A stretch of DNA of 64,000 nucleotides from the NCBI GenBank assembly GCA_965225915.1, contig OZ245326.1, positions 806,001 to 870,000 on the forward strand, read 5' to 3'. Positions 8,857 through 17,517 of the stretch are shown here, piece by piece (within the stretch, counting starts at the first letter, position 1; each line of letters opens with the position of its first letter). The DNA is from JAAXHH01 sp965225915. GTDB lineage: Bacteria; JAAXHH01. A program made the position numbers and the translations under genes. The notes beneath the pieces are model-generated. The model searched no databases. It had not been told where the DNA came from and saw nothing but the letters and a program-made list of their open reading frames with translations.

Positions 8857-9096
8857 ATGAAATCCCGCACGAAAATGTGGGGCAACAGCCTGGCGCTGCG
8901 CATCCCGAAACCAATTGCGGTCCAGATGGGCATCACGGACGATTCGCCAGTGGTACTCGTGCTTCGTGGCAGGGAATTATCCATTGTACCGGTGGAACGT
9001 ACCCAGAAAAGCCTCGCTGAACTGCTACCGGGTATCACGAAGCAAAACCTGCACGGTAGAATCAGAATAAGGATCCCGGGCAGTGGAGAAGCATGA
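8857..9096 (+). CDS. mazE: MazE/AbrB-type antitoxin
   Basis: 79 residues starting at ATG 8857, six bases after AGGAG; an upstream in-frame GTG lacks this support. The swapped-hairpin AbrB DNA-binding domain is clear: TKMWGNSLALRIPKPIA then VQMGITDDSPVVL. The C-terminal tail (AELLPGITKQN) is the flexible toxin-binding segment. Its stop overlaps the mazF start (ATGA), so the two are translationally coupled. Confidence 0.92.
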   Translation: MKSRTKMWGNSLALRIPKPIAVQMGITDDSPVVLVLRGRELSIVPVERTQKSLAELLPGITKQNLHGRIRIRIPGSGEA

Positions 9097-9452
9097 TGCA
9101 CACGGATATTTATGTACCCAAACGGGGAGATATGGTGTGGATCTACTCCCGTGGGGATGAAGGATCATACCTGCCCTCAGGGCGTCCCGCCGTCGTGCTT
9201 TCTCCCGAGTGCTATAATCGCCGGGTCGGCCTGGCCCTTTTCTGCCCGGTTGCCGACAATTTGAAGGGGTACCCATTCGAAGTCGCGATCCCCGCTGGGC
9301 TGCCAGCTTCCGGTGTCATCCTGGCGGATCAGCTGGAAAGTGTGGACTGGCAATCGGGCGTCGTGGAAATGATCTGTACCCTCCCGGCGGAGATTATGAA
9401 AGCCATACTGCGGAAGGCCGCGACGCTGCTGGAAATAGAAGACCGGCCTTGA
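9093..9452 (+). CDS. mazF: MazF/PemK-type endoribonuclease toxin
   Basis: 119 residues of the PemK/MazF SH3-like fold. The N-terminal YVPKRGDMVWI, SGRPAVVLSPE and VILADQLESVDW blocks match the conserved strands; the Arg in SGRPAVVLSP and the Ser in the QLESVDW block correspond to the usual active-site positions. It cleaves single-stranded RNA at short motifs and is blocked by MazE. It overlaps mazE by four bases. Confidence 0.92.
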   Translation: MMHTDIYVPKRGDMVWIYSRGDEGSYLPSGRPAVVLSPECYNRRVGLALFCPVADNLKGYPFEVAIPAGLPASGVILADQLESVDWQSGVVEMICTLPAEIMKAILRKAATLLEIEDRP

Positions 9453-9499
9453 CGGTCGGGAGGAGAGTCATCATTACTTTTAGGAGGACAAGAAGAGTC

Positions 9500-9567
9500 A
9501 TGACCCTACTGGATGCCCTAATGGGCAATGCCTCGGAGTTGGAGGTCGACGCGATAAGGGACGGTTC
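9500..9567 (+). pseudogene. Remnant of the start of a bacterial PH-domain (PF08000-like) gene
   Basis: After a good TAGGAGGA ribosome site, the frame begins MTLLDALMGNASELEVDAI, which closely resembles the conserved first residues of small bacterial PH-domain proteins (pattern MGLLDGLxGNASEVD). The similarity ends after about 20 codons, where the aldo/keto reductase start follows. The rest of the PH gene appears deleted. This is from recall of the family N-terminus. Confidence 0.45.
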
Positions 9568-10437
9568 ATGGAAAAACGCAGACTGGGACGGACCGGGCAT
9601 GAAAGCACGGTGGTCACCTTTGGTGCCTTTGCCGTTGGTTATGTGGACCAGGATGAGGCCGACCGGGCCATCCAACTGGTGCTCGACCACGGCGTGAACC
9701 ACATCGACATCGCACCGGGCTACGGCCACTCTATGGAACGGATGGCGCCTTGGATGCCGGATCTGCGGGACAGCATGTTTCTCGGATCGAAGACGCGTTT
9801 TCGCACACGGGACGAGGCCTGGCGCGACGTCGAAAGCATCCTGAAACGCATGAACGTCGAGGATTTCGACCTTTTCCAGTTACACGCGGTGGTGGAACCG
9901 CACGAACTGGATCTCGTTCTTGCGCCCGGTGGTGCAATCGAGACGCTGCTCGAGATGCGCGAGCAGGGCCTGACCCGGTGGATCGGCATCACCGGGCACG
10001 GTCCGAGCGTACCGTCGACCATGCACGAGGGTCTGAGGCGTTTCGACTTCGACACGGTAATGTTCCCGTTGAACCCCGCCGTGGCCAGGAACCCGGTCTA
10101 TCGAAGGGACTACGAAACGCTGCTGGCCGAAGCCGGCGCCCGCGACGTGGGTGTACAGACGATCAAGATGATCGCCCGGGGCGGCTGGAACGGCGAAACC
10201 GGAGACTGCCGCACATGGTACGATCCCCACCGTGAGCAAGCGGACATCGACCGGGCGCTTTGGTGGGTGCTTTCCCAGCCGGTGCACACCGCACCGTCGT
10301 GCGGTGAAATCAACCTGCTTCCCCGGGTGCTGGACGCCGCGGAGCGGTTCAGGCCACTATCGACGGAGGAGCAGGCAGCCGCCGTCGCCGCGCAGAAGCC
10401 GCCACAGCCGCTTCCCGCGCTGGCCATTCCGGCATAG
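9568..10437 (+). CDS. Aldo/keto reductase family protein
   Basis: 289 residues with the AKR TIM barrel. It begins RRLGRTGHESTVVTFGAFAV. Catalytic-type residues are visible: Asp and Tyr in HIDIAPGYG (about 49-55), Lys in FLGSKTRF (about 75) and His in DLFQLHAV (about 110). These enzymes reduce carbonyls with NADPH. The start at 9568 has AAGGGA upstream and follows a truncated PH-domain start, so the promoter may be borrowed. The C-terminal tail is Ala/Pro-rich and not conserved. Substrate unknown. Confidence 0.85.
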   Translation: MEKRRLGRTGHESTVVTFGAFAVGYVDQDEADRAIQLVLDHGVNHIDIAPGYGHSMERMAPWMPDLRDSMFLGSKTRFRTRDEAWRDVESILKRMNVEDFDLFQLHAVVEPHELDLVLAPGGAIETLLEMREQGLTRWIGITGHGPSVPSTMHEGLRRFDFDTVMFPLNPAVARNPVYRRDYETLLAEAGARDVGVQTIKMIARGGWNGETGDCRTWYDPHREQADIDRALWWVLSQPVHTAPSCGEINLLPRVLDAAERFRPLSTEEQAAAVAAQKPPQPLPALAIPA

Positions 10438-10498
10438 ACTTAAAACCTACCCATCGCTCCTGACCGTGCACCGATGTTGACATCAGAAAGTCGTACCT

Positions 10499-11491
10499 GT
10501 GTCCAACCCGACCATGAAGCGCCTCATCAAGCCCGAAGGTCTGCATCGAATCGAGATCGAGGAGGTGCCGATACCCGAACCCGGTCCCGGCGAGATCCGC
10601 GTCAAGGCAGTGTGCAGCCTCATCAGCCGAGGTTCGGAACTCGGTGGCCGGTACACGCGGGAACACGCGGTGAGTCCGGACGTCATGGGCTACTCCATGG
10701 CGGGGACGTTGGACGCGCTGGGGGATGGCGTCGAACACCTGGAAATCGGAGACCGGGTCGTCGCCCTGGCGCCCCACGCCCAGTACGTAGTTAGATCGGC
10801 CCGGTTAAGAGGTCCGCGGGATCAGACCATCGTCATGCCCATGCCTCCGGAACTGTCCTTCGACAGCGCTCCCTACTATCCACTGACTGCGGGCGCCGTC
10901 ACGTGGGTGGAAGTGGAAGACATCGGTCCCCAGGACACGGTAGTCGTGCTCGGACAGGGCTTGGTGGGAAACCTGATCCTGCAGGTCATCAAGGCAAATG
11001 GGGCAGGCAGGGTGGTTGCCGTTGACGCCCTGGAAAACCGTTGCGGCCTGGCAGCCGAATTCGGCGCAGACGCGGTGATCAACGCCCGCGAGGAAGATCC
11101 CGTCAGGGCCGTGAAGCGCCTGACCAACGGCATTGGAGCCGATATCGTGGTGTATGCCGTGGGTGGGCCGGCCGGTCCAAAGGCCTTCGAGCAGGGGCTC
11201 GACATGCTGGCGGCTGATGGCCTGATCCACCTGATCGGCCTGTACGAAGATCAGCCGCTTTCCCTGCCCTCGGGGAAGATACAGCGGCGCAAACTGCTGG
11301 GCGGGTACTACCGAACGAATGCCGGCGCCCGCCAGTCCCGACGCGCCATGGAACTCCTTGCCACGGGTGCGATCCGGACCGAACGCATGACCAGCCATCG
11401 TTTTCCCTGGCACCGTGGGGCCGATGCTTTCGCGCTGCTGCACCAGCGACCTGGCGATGCTCTCGGCGTCCTTCTCGACTGGCGCGATTAG
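10499..11491 (+). CDS. Medium-chain dehydrogenase/reductase (alcohol dehydrogenase-like)
   Basis: 330 residues with a GroES-like N-terminal domain (EEVPIPEPGPGEIRVKAVCS) and a Rossmann domain with VVVLGQGLVGNLILQV. The position of the classical zinc-binding GHE reads MGYS, and the structural-zinc Cys cluster is absent, so it is probably a zinc-independent member. It starts at GTG 10499 or ATG 10514; neither has a strong ribosome site. It follows the aldo/keto reductase by about 60 bases, and both could act on the same sugar-like substrate, which is inference. Confidence 0.8.
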   Translation: MSNPTMKRLIKPEGLHRIEIEEVPIPEPGPGEIRVKAVCSLISRGSELGGRYTREHAVSPDVMGYSMAGTLDALGDGVEHLEIGDRVVALAPHAQYVVRSARLRGPRDQTIVMPMPPELSFDSAPYYPLTAGAVTWVEVEDIGPQDTVVVLGQGLVGNLILQVIKANGAGRVVAVDALENRCGLAAEFGADAVINAREEDPVRAVKRLTNGIGADIVVYAVGGPAGPKAFEQGLDMLAADGLIHLIGLYEDQPLSLPSGKIQRRKLLGGYYRTNAGARQSRRAMELLATGAIRTERMTSHRFPWHRGADAFALLHQRPGDALGVLLDWRD

Positions 11492-11575
11492 TCTGTATCC
11501 GCAGTCATGCGGGCGACAAGCGGACCTGTCAGGTCCGGTGCCACAGCCCGTACGCCCACGCGTCCCGTTCCGCGT

Positions 11576-12469
11576 TCATTCCAAATCAAGTCTCGTCAAC
11601 AGGTCGTTCAGGTCCGCCAGGGTTTCATCGTCGAGTGGGATGTAAGGCTGGCGAGCCCGAGCGGTCTTGATGGCGCCGCGGCGCTGGTAGACGTTCTTCC
11701 GGATGGAAATCCCGATACCGGGCTGGCTCTCGAAACGGATCAGCGGGCAGTAATGGTAGAAGGTCTCGGTGGCCCCGTCGATATCGCCGGACATGTACCT
11801 GGTGTGGATGTCCTTCAGGATATCGGGATAGGCGAAACCGGTCATGGTGCCCATGCATCCGTGGCGCAACTCCTCGAGGAGCATGACGCCGCCCAGGCCG
11901 CCGAAGATCTCCACGTTCGGATTCGCCGCGAGTACCTGGCTGGCTTTCCGCGGTGACGGCTCTTCTTCCAACTTGAGAAAGCGGCACTGTGAGGACCGAT
12001 CGGCGACCGTCGCGATGAAGTCTATGCTCATCATCACGCCGCTGCTGGTGGGGTGGTCCTGGATCACAAGGGGCACGGTCACGGCATCGGCCACCCTGAG
12101 GTAGTGGGCAAGCAGCGCCTCGTCCGTGCCCTTCGCCAGTTTCGACGGCGCCACCATGAGCGACGAGGCGCCCAGTTCCTCGGCCCGCCGGCTCAGCGCG
12201 ATGCATCCGTCCGTTCCCGCGTGACTGGTACCCACGCAAACGGGTATTTCGCCATTGGCCGCTTCGACCACGCCGGCAATGACCTGGTCGCGTTCGGCTT
12301 CGACCAGCTTGCTGGCCTCGCCCAAGACACCCAGAATGGTTATGCCGTCGATGCCCAGATCGATCAGGAACCGGGTCAACGTCGACAGGCTGCCTGCGTC
12401 CAGGCTGCCGTCCTCTTCGAAGGGCGTCGGCGCGATGCAATATACTCCCTTTAACACACTATCAGCCAT
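11576..12469 (-). CDS. Dihydrodipicolinate synthase family aldolase/lyase
   Basis: 297 residues with the DapA/NAL TIM barrel. The N-terminal GVYCIAPTPFEEDGSLD and GVLGEASKL (normally GTTGE) blocks are recognisable, and the Schiff-base Lys is K166 in CRFLKLEEE. The usual catalytic Tyr of the YxxP motif is replaced: the strand reads VIQDHP. It therefore probably does not make dihydrodipicolinate and may cleave or hydrate another 2-keto acid. It lies downstream of the amidohydrolase gene on the same strand (62-base gap), suggesting a catabolic pair. Confidence 0.8.
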   Translation of the reverse strand: MADSVLKGVYCIAPTPFEEDGSLDAGSLSTLTRFLIDLGIDGITILGVLGEASKLVEAERDQVIAGVVEAANGEIPVCVGTSHAGTDGCIALSRRAEELGASSLMVAPSKLAKGTDEALLAHYLRVADAVTVPLVIQDHPTSSGVMMSIDFIATVADRSSQCRFLKLEEEPSPRKASQVLAANPNVEIFGGLGGVMLLEELRHGCMGTMTGFAYPDILKDIHTRYMSGDIDGATETFYHYCPLIRFESQPGIGISIRKNVYQRRGAIKTARARQPYIPLDDETLADLNDLLTRLDLE

Positions 12470-12531
12470 ACAGAATCCTTTCCGCTTATGTTCTGTTGAA
12501 GGTGATCTCGCGAACTCACGGTCTCGCGAAC

Positions 12532-13905
12532 TCAGGGTTTGAGCCAGCGGCCGTATCCGGGCTGCCCGGTGATCTTGCCGTCCGCGTAAACCGTCTCGCC
12601 GCGAACCATAGTACGCCGAATCCGACCCTTCATGGGCATACCGTGGACGATGCGCATGACGTCCCGCGCCTTGGAGAAACAGGCGGTCCGGTCGAAGGTC
12701 CAACGCGCGTCCATGTCCACGAACGTTAAGTCGGCGTCGTATCCGATGGCAATGCGGCCCTTGCCGGGAAGTCGGAACACCTCGGCCTGGCGGGTCGACA
12801 TCAGCCGGATGAAATCGGTGATCGAAAGGCGGCCGTCGTTGACGGCGGTCAGCATCATGGGCGCCATGGACTCCAGTCCGGGCAGGCCGGGCGGGATGGC
12901 GAAGATGTCTTCCCCCTCCTTCTCCTCGGGCCGGAAGGGCGAATGGTCGCTGCCGACGAAATCCAGCGTGCCGTCGTGCAAGTAGGACCAGAGCGCCTCG
13001 ACCTCTTCGGCGGGCCGCAGTGCCGGATTGCACTTGGCGAAGCCGCGGTGCACGGACAGTACCTGGTCGGTCAGAAAGAGGTACTGGGGACAGGTCTCGG
13101 CGATGACGTCGAGCCCCCGCTCCCGGGCTTCCTTCACCAGCTGTGCGGCGCGGGGGCTCGAAAGGTGCACGACTTCCACGGGACCGCCCGCCTCGGCGGC
13201 CAGGCTCATCATGATGGCGACCGACGTGTCTTCCACGATGGAGGGACGGCTTTCGGCGTGGGCAAGGCCATCGTTGCGGCCTTCCGCGGTCAGCCGGGCA
13301 ATGAGTGTCTCGATCATGGGCCAGTTCTCGCAGTGGAAACTGTGGCGCAGACCCGTGGCGGCGGTGGCGGCCATGACGTCCCGCAACAGCGAATAGTCCA
13401 GGCACCAGAGGCCGAAGAACTCGCCCTCCCGGTGGGACGGCGGCGCGGTCAGGAACGTCTTGAAGGCCACGGCGCCCGCCTCGGCCACCTCGGCGATGAG
13501 GTCGACGTTCTGATGGCCGGCGGCGCCGTAGAGACCGAAATCGATCAACGACTCCGCCTGGATAGCCTCTCCCCGCTTGCAAAGTCCTTCCGCCGAACTG
13601 GCGGACACGGGCGAAATGGGCATCTCCAGCAGCGTCGTAATGCCACCCGCGGCCGCCGCGCTCGTGCCCGAGAAGGGATCCTCACGCTCCTCGTGTCCGG
13701 GAGACCGGAGATGGACGTGGCTGTCGATCAGGCCCGGCATGACGTGTAGGCCTGACGCAGAGATCTGCCGGGCGCTTTCGGGCCGGGCATCGGGCTCGAG
13801 GACGCCGGCGATTCGGCCTTCCCGCACGGCGATCGTGGCAGCGATTACGCCGTCCTGGTTGACGACCAATCCATCGGTAACGATCAGGTCAAACGTGGAA
13901 GCCAT
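12532..13905 (-). CDS. Cyclic amidohydrolase (allantoinase/dihydropyrimidinase/dihydroorotase-like)
   Basis: 457 residues of the amidohydrolase superfamily. Metal motifs: HVHLRSPGHE (about 63-72), the carbamylated Lys in AVAFKTFL (about 150), His in HSFHCEN, His in VEVVHLSS and Asp in DFVGSDHSPF. The DHVHLR-P-G form and 457-residue length fit allantoinase or hydantoinase better than bacterial PyrC. It hydrolyses a cyclic amide. The partner DapA-family lyase suggests use of the opened product as a carbon or nitrogen source. It is likely cytosolic, with no signal peptide. Confidence 0.82.
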   Translation of the reverse strand: MASTFDLIVTDGLVVNQDGVIAATIAVREGRIAGVLEPDARPESARQISASGLHVMPGLIDSHVHLRSPGHEEREDPFSGTSAAAAGGITTLLEMPISPVSASSAEGLCKRGEAIQAESLIDFGLYGAAGHQNVDLIAEVAEAGAVAFKTFLTAPPSHREGEFFGLWCLDYSLLRDVMAATAATGLRHSFHCENWPMIETLIARLTAEGRNDGLAHAESRPSIVEDTSVAIMMSLAAEAGGPVEVVHLSSPRAAQLVKEARERGLDVIAETCPQYLFLTDQVLSVHRGFAKCNPALRPAEEVEALWSYLHDGTLDFVGSDHSPFRPEEKEGEDIFAIPPGLPGLESMAPMMLTAVNDGRLSITDFIRLMSTRQAEVFRLPGKGRIAIGYDADLTFVDMDARWTFDRTACFSKARDVMRIVHGMPMKGRIRRTMVRGETVYADGKITGQPGYGRWLKP

Positions 13906-14021
13906 GCGCTTCTCCCGTTATGTCGCCGGTATGGCGGGTGAGAGAGTCTTATTCGGGGTTCGATTCAACTCCGGAAGTTGGATTCAGTTCCAAGGGGCCC
14001 GATCCCTCAGGATTCCGCTCT

Positions 14022-14612
14022 TCAACGCTCGCGTTCCAGCGTGATGGTACCCACCGTCTCTACAAGCAGTTCGTGCTCCACTGACAGGACCCGCGCGGCC
14101 AGCGATTCCGGCGTGTCGTCGGGGTCCACGGGCACGGTCCGTTGGGCAATCACTGCTCCCTGGTCGTATTCCGCTTCGACGAAGTGGATCGTGACCCCGG
14201 TGACTGCGTCGCCTGCCGCAAGGACGGCTTCGTGGACGCCCAGTCCATACATGCCCCGCCCGGCGTACCGTGGCAAGAGGGACGGGTGGATATTGATCAT
14301 CCGCCTCCGGAAGGCGGCCAGTGTTTCAGGACCCACCTTCTTGAGATATCCGGTCAGTACAACCAGGTCCACCTGGTGCCCCCGAAGTACATCCAGCATC
14401 GCCCGGTCCAGGACCTCTGGCTCGGGGTGGGTATCGGCGTTCAGGCAGAACCCCGGAAACCCCGCAGCGGCCGCACGCTGTAAGGCGCGGGCCGAACGGT
14501 TGTTGCTGATGAGTACGGCCGGCTGCACTCGGATTCTACCTTCTGCACACGCGTCGACGACCGCCTGCATGTTGGAACCGCGATGGGACGCGAGGAACCC
14601 TAGACGAAGCAT
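14022..14612 (-). CDS. purN: Phosphoribosylglycinamide formyltransferase
   Basis: 196 residues, slightly shorter than E. coli PurN. It transfers a formyl group from 10-formyl-THF to GAR in purine synthesis. The GAR phosphate loop SHRGSNMQ is at the N-terminus, catalytic Asn and His lie in INIHPSLLP (about 102-104), and Asp in EAEYDQGAV (about 140). No other purine gene is in the window. The related formyltransferase PurU is excluded by the absence of an ACT domain. Confidence 0.9.
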   Translation of the reverse strand: MLRLGFLASHRGSNMQAVVDACAEGRIRVQPAVLISNNRSARALQRAAAAGFPGFCLNADTHPEPEVLDRAMLDVLRGHQVDLVVLTGYLKKVGPETLAAFRRRMINIHPSLLPRYAGRGMYGLGVHEAVLAAGDAVTGVTIHFVEAEYDQGAVIAQRTVPVDPDDTPESLAARVLSVEHELLVETVGTITLERER

Positions 14613-14634
14613 CAGCTTAGCGCCCGGACCGGCG

Positions 14635-15651
14635 TCAATCGTCCATGTCCAGGATCATCACCCAGGAAGGTGACGATCCCACGTCGTACACGTCAAGCGG
14701 CGAGAGACTGCCTGTCTCCTGGTCTACGCGATAGGCCGCCAGCCTGCCCGTACCCTGACCCGCGGCGTAGAGAAACCGGCCCTGCGGATCCAGGTTGAAA
14801 GCCCGCGGCGTCTCCTCGGTCGGCGTCTGGCCGATGGTGCCCAGCAGTCCCGTGTCCGGATCGATCGCAAAACCGGTGATGCTGTCGTGCCCCCGGTTAC
14901 TGGCATAGACGAACCTGCCCGACGGATGGATATGGATCTGGGAACAGGTGTTTTCGCCTGTGAAATCCGCGGGCAACGTAGAAACCGTCTGAAGCGCCAC
15001 CAGGGTTCCCCGGTCCGAATCGAACTGGTAGGCCGTCATGCTGCTTCCCTGTTCGTTGTCCGCGTAGAGCACGTCCAACGTGGGGTGATGACAGTAATGC
15101 CTTGGCCCCGTATCGGGGGGCTGGACTACCCGGGGCGGATCGTTGGGTGTCAATTTGCCGGTACGCTCGTTGAACCTGAATTGGCAGATCATGTTTGATT
15201 CGGCGACGTGGGGCAGGAAGGCGAACCGGTTCGATGCGTCGGTCTGTATGTAGTGGGCGCACCGGGCCGTCTCCTGTCGATCCACGGGCGGCGTCTCGAC
15301 GATGCTATCGGCACCAATGGCATGGACGCCCGCCACGCCGTGTCCATAGGACGCGGAGAGGAGAAAACGGCCGGTGTTGTCCAGGGCCATGTACGTCGTG
15401 TCCCAGTCGAAGGACGTGGAGCCCAACAGGGTAATTCCGCCCGTCGTTCGGTCCAGGCTGTAGGTCTGCACGGACGGTTCGCCGCGCAGTCCGGCGTAGA
15501 GATGTTGTCGGGACGCATCCACCACGAGGGGCATCACGCCGGCGCCCGCGGCGACGGCCTCCCCGAAGGTGAGACCTCCGCTGTCCGGGTCCATTTTGTA
15601 AATGCCGATTTTACCCTCGCCGGTAATGGACAGGTACATGTACGAGGCCAT
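14635..15651 (-). CDS. Lactonase family seven-bladed beta-propeller (6-phosphogluconolactonase-like)
   Basis: 338 residues with repeated blade motifs (GRFLLSASYG, GRFVYASNRG, GRFLYAAGQG) and the family's HIHPSGRFVYASNRGHDS segment. PF10282 members include Pgl/YbhE, which opens 6-phosphogluconolactone. The start at 15651 has AAAGGAG six bases upstream, so an 11-codon extension is rejected. The substrate is uncertain because this family also contains other lactonases and enzymes of unknown role. The C-terminus ends 23 bases before purN begins on the same strand. Confidence 0.8.
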   Translation of the reverse strand: MASYMYLSITGEGKIGIYKMDPDSGGLTFGEAVAAGAGVMPLVVDASRQHLYAGLRGEPSVQTYSLDRTTGGITLLGSTSFDWDTTYMALDNTGRFLLSASYGHGVAGVHAIGADSIVETPPVDRQETARCAHYIQTDASNRFAFLPHVAESNMICQFRFNERTGKLTPNDPPRVVQPPDTGPRHYCHHPTLDVLYADNEQGSSMTAYQFDSDRGTLVALQTVSTLPADFTGENTCSQIHIHPSGRFVYASNRGHDSITGFAIDPDTGLLGTIGQTPTEETPRAFNLDPQGRFLYAAGQGTGRLAAYRVDQETGSLSPLDVYDVGSSPSWVMILDMDD

Positions 15652-15777
15652 CAGGCGCTCCTTTCCCCCGCGGCCGAAACCCATCGAGCCGCGGTATTTC
15701 GATTACATGGATAAGTCGAAAAACAGGAAAATAATGTGCAGATCGCCCAGCGGACCGTCAAGCCTCATTTGCCCGGT

Positions 15778-16644
15778 TCATCGCTTCGTGGCGATGATGT
15801 CCTGGCGCGTTGTACTGGCGGTGGTCACGACGACGTTACTGGTCGACCAGGCTTCGGCGTCTTCCGTCTGCGGACCCCGCATGGCGTAGGATCCGGCGGC
15901 CATGAAATAGGCTGTGTACCTGCCCGCGCCATCGGAGTAGACCGTCACCGAATCCGTCCTTCCAGGCTGAAAGAGGGTAACGGAATAGCCACGTAGGGGC
16001 ACGTCGTCCCTGAGGATCGCGGGCGTGCCGTTGTCGTGCTTGACGCTGCCGGAAACCTGGCCCGAACTCGCCAGGTCGACCAGCCGGCCAACTGGTGTAA
16101 ACCTCATTCCGGTGATGCCATGGACCTGTCGGGTGTCGCCCTCGAAGGCGATCGAACGCATCAGGTCGAAATCGATCACCGCGTCCGCCTTTCGTCCGCG
16201 CTCGACGACCACCGGGGAGGTCGCTTCGACAATCATCTCCTTACCCTGCGGATCCGGATACACCTCGTTGTACTGCGCACCGTTCAACAGCGTCACGTTG
16301 ATTTCCTGTATGTTCATACGGGCGGCATCGTATCTGCCCTCGGCCAGGGAAAACACCTCCAGAATGCGCGTGTCGTTTCCCCCCAGTTCGACCAGATCGA
16401 TAGTATGGGGCAAGGTGCCTGGGGTTCCGAATTCACTGTTCGCGGCGGAGCGAACGGCCACACCCGATAAACTCACGACGACCGATCGGACATGCTGCCG
16501 GATCGGTGACTGGGCCGCCAGGCGTATCTGCAGGTCACTGATCACGCTCGAAGTCGGCTTGCCGCATCCCTGGGTCGCAATCGTCAGGAATAGGGGTAAT
16601 AGAATCAGGCGGATCCGTTTTAAAGTGATCGAGAAAAAAATCAA
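15778..16644 (-). CDS. DUF4382-like secreted lipoprotein
   Basis: 288 residues. The N-terminus has basic residues, a hydrophobic stretch (LILLPLFLTIA) and Cys27 in TQGCGKP, a probable lipobox. The mature part starts with a strand-rich region in which SVVVSLSGVAV and the EGRYDAARM block recall DUF4382. A C-terminal carboxypeptidase-regulatory-like strand domain (LRGYSVTLFQPGRTDSVTVY, then a GRYTAYFMAAGSY block) follows. It is probably anchored in the outer or inner membrane facing outside the cytoplasm. Function unknown. Confidence 0.65.
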   Translation of the reverse strand: MIFFSITLKRIRLILLPLFLTIATQGCGKPTSSVISDLQIRLAAQSPIRQHVRSVVVSLSGVAVRSAANSEFGTPGTLPHTIDLVELGGNDTRILEVFSLAEGRYDAARMNIQEINVTLLNGAQYNEVYPDPQGKEMIVEATSPVVVERGRKADAVIDFDLMRSIAFEGDTRQVHGITGMRFTPVGRLVDLASSGQVSGSVKHDNGTPAILRDDVPLRGYSVTLFQPGRTDSVTVYSDGAGRYTAYFMAAGSYAMRGPQTEDAEAWSTSNVVVTTASTTRQDIIATKR

Positions 16645-16872
16645 GAGTTCGCCTTGAGTTTCTTTATTGAACTTGTTCCATGAACGCCCGCTTTCGGAAA
16701 ATACGGCGTAAGTACTTCAGTGTAAACGTATTCTTTTGAATCAGTTACCGTGAGTCTAACGAAATTTAGTCACAACATTTCAAGTCTTAGGCGAACAGCG
16801 CAACTTATATGCCTTCAGCATGTTCAGTCAACAGTAGATCTCAGCCAAATCTCAAGATTATGCATTTGGATG

Positions 16873-16901
16873 TTGACATTCATGAGAATTAACTCTATTT
16901 T
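16873..16901 (+). promoter_or_regulatory. Sigma-70-type promoter for the membrane protein/regulator operon
   Basis: TTGACA at 16873-16878 and TATTTT at 16896-16901, spaced 17 bases, in an AT-rich stretch unlike the surroundings. The first gene starts 46 bases downstream of the -10 box. Confidence 0.5.
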
Positions 16902-16947
16902 TCAGAGTAATAATATTTATTTAGTTCTCTATATAATGGAGGGAATC

Positions 16948-17517
16948 ATGACTAACATGGAAAAACTCAGAGAAGACGTGGCTTACGTTCGGGCCGCGGC
17001 GGACCGATCGGACAACGTTCCCTGCCGGTCCATTTACCTGCTTTGGGCGGTGATAGCGCTGTGCGGCTTCACCCTGACGGATTTTGCCCCGGAACCGTCG
17101 TGGATAGGTTTGTATTGGCTCATCGCGTCTCCGTTCGGTATGGTGCTCAGTGCCTGGCTAGGTAAGCGGGCGAGTATTACTATAGGACAGGCCGATCGTC
17201 AGATGGGTTTTCGAATCATGTACCACTGGCTGGCGTTCATGGTCGCGGGACTGCTCGGAGTGCTACTGGTCGCAGGGGGGCATTTGAGCGGTCCCGGCAT
17301 GGGTTCGCTCTGGGTGCTGCTGCTCGCTCTGACCTACTTTCACGCAGGTCTGCACTTCAATCGCCGGCTTTTACCAATAGGCATCCTTGTAGGACTTTGC
17401 TTTCCCGTCACCATCTTCGTGCCGGAATACGGATGGACCGCCTCGGGGGTCATCCTCGCGGGTGCCCTGACGTTACAGGCGTTCCTTGGAACGAGGAGAC
17501 AGGATGCCACCAACTGA
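16948..17517 (+). CDS. Uncharacterised integral membrane protein, coupled to a regulator
   Basis: 189 residues starting at ATG 16948 behind a GGAGGGA site. A charged N-terminal helix (EKLREDVAYVRAAADRS) precedes about five or six hydrophobic segments (SIYLLWAVIALCGF; LYWLIASPFGMVL; WLAFMVAGLLGVLLV; LWVLLLALTYF; GILVGLCFPVTIF; GVILAGALTLQAF). No enzyme motif is visible. The stop lies 14 bases inside the next gene, a winged-helix regulator. Such membrane-protein/PadR-or-HTH_34 pairs are common and the regulator probably controls this operon. Confidence 0.75.
   Translation: MTNMEKLREDVAYVRAAADRSDNVPCRSIYLLWAVIALCGFTLTDFAPEPSWIGLYWLIASPFGMVLSAWLGKRASITIGQADRQMGFRIMYHWLAFMVAGLLGVLLVAGGHLSGPGMGSLWVLLLALTYFHAGLHFNRRLLPIGILVGLCFPVTIFVPEYGWTASGVILAGALTLQAFLGTRRQDATN

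Noticed and set aside
12470..13582. A longer version of the DapA-family protein extending into the amidohydrolase gene
   Set aside because: The extension is an Arg/Pro/Gly-rich out-of-frame reading of the amidohydrolase; the family start is at 12469.
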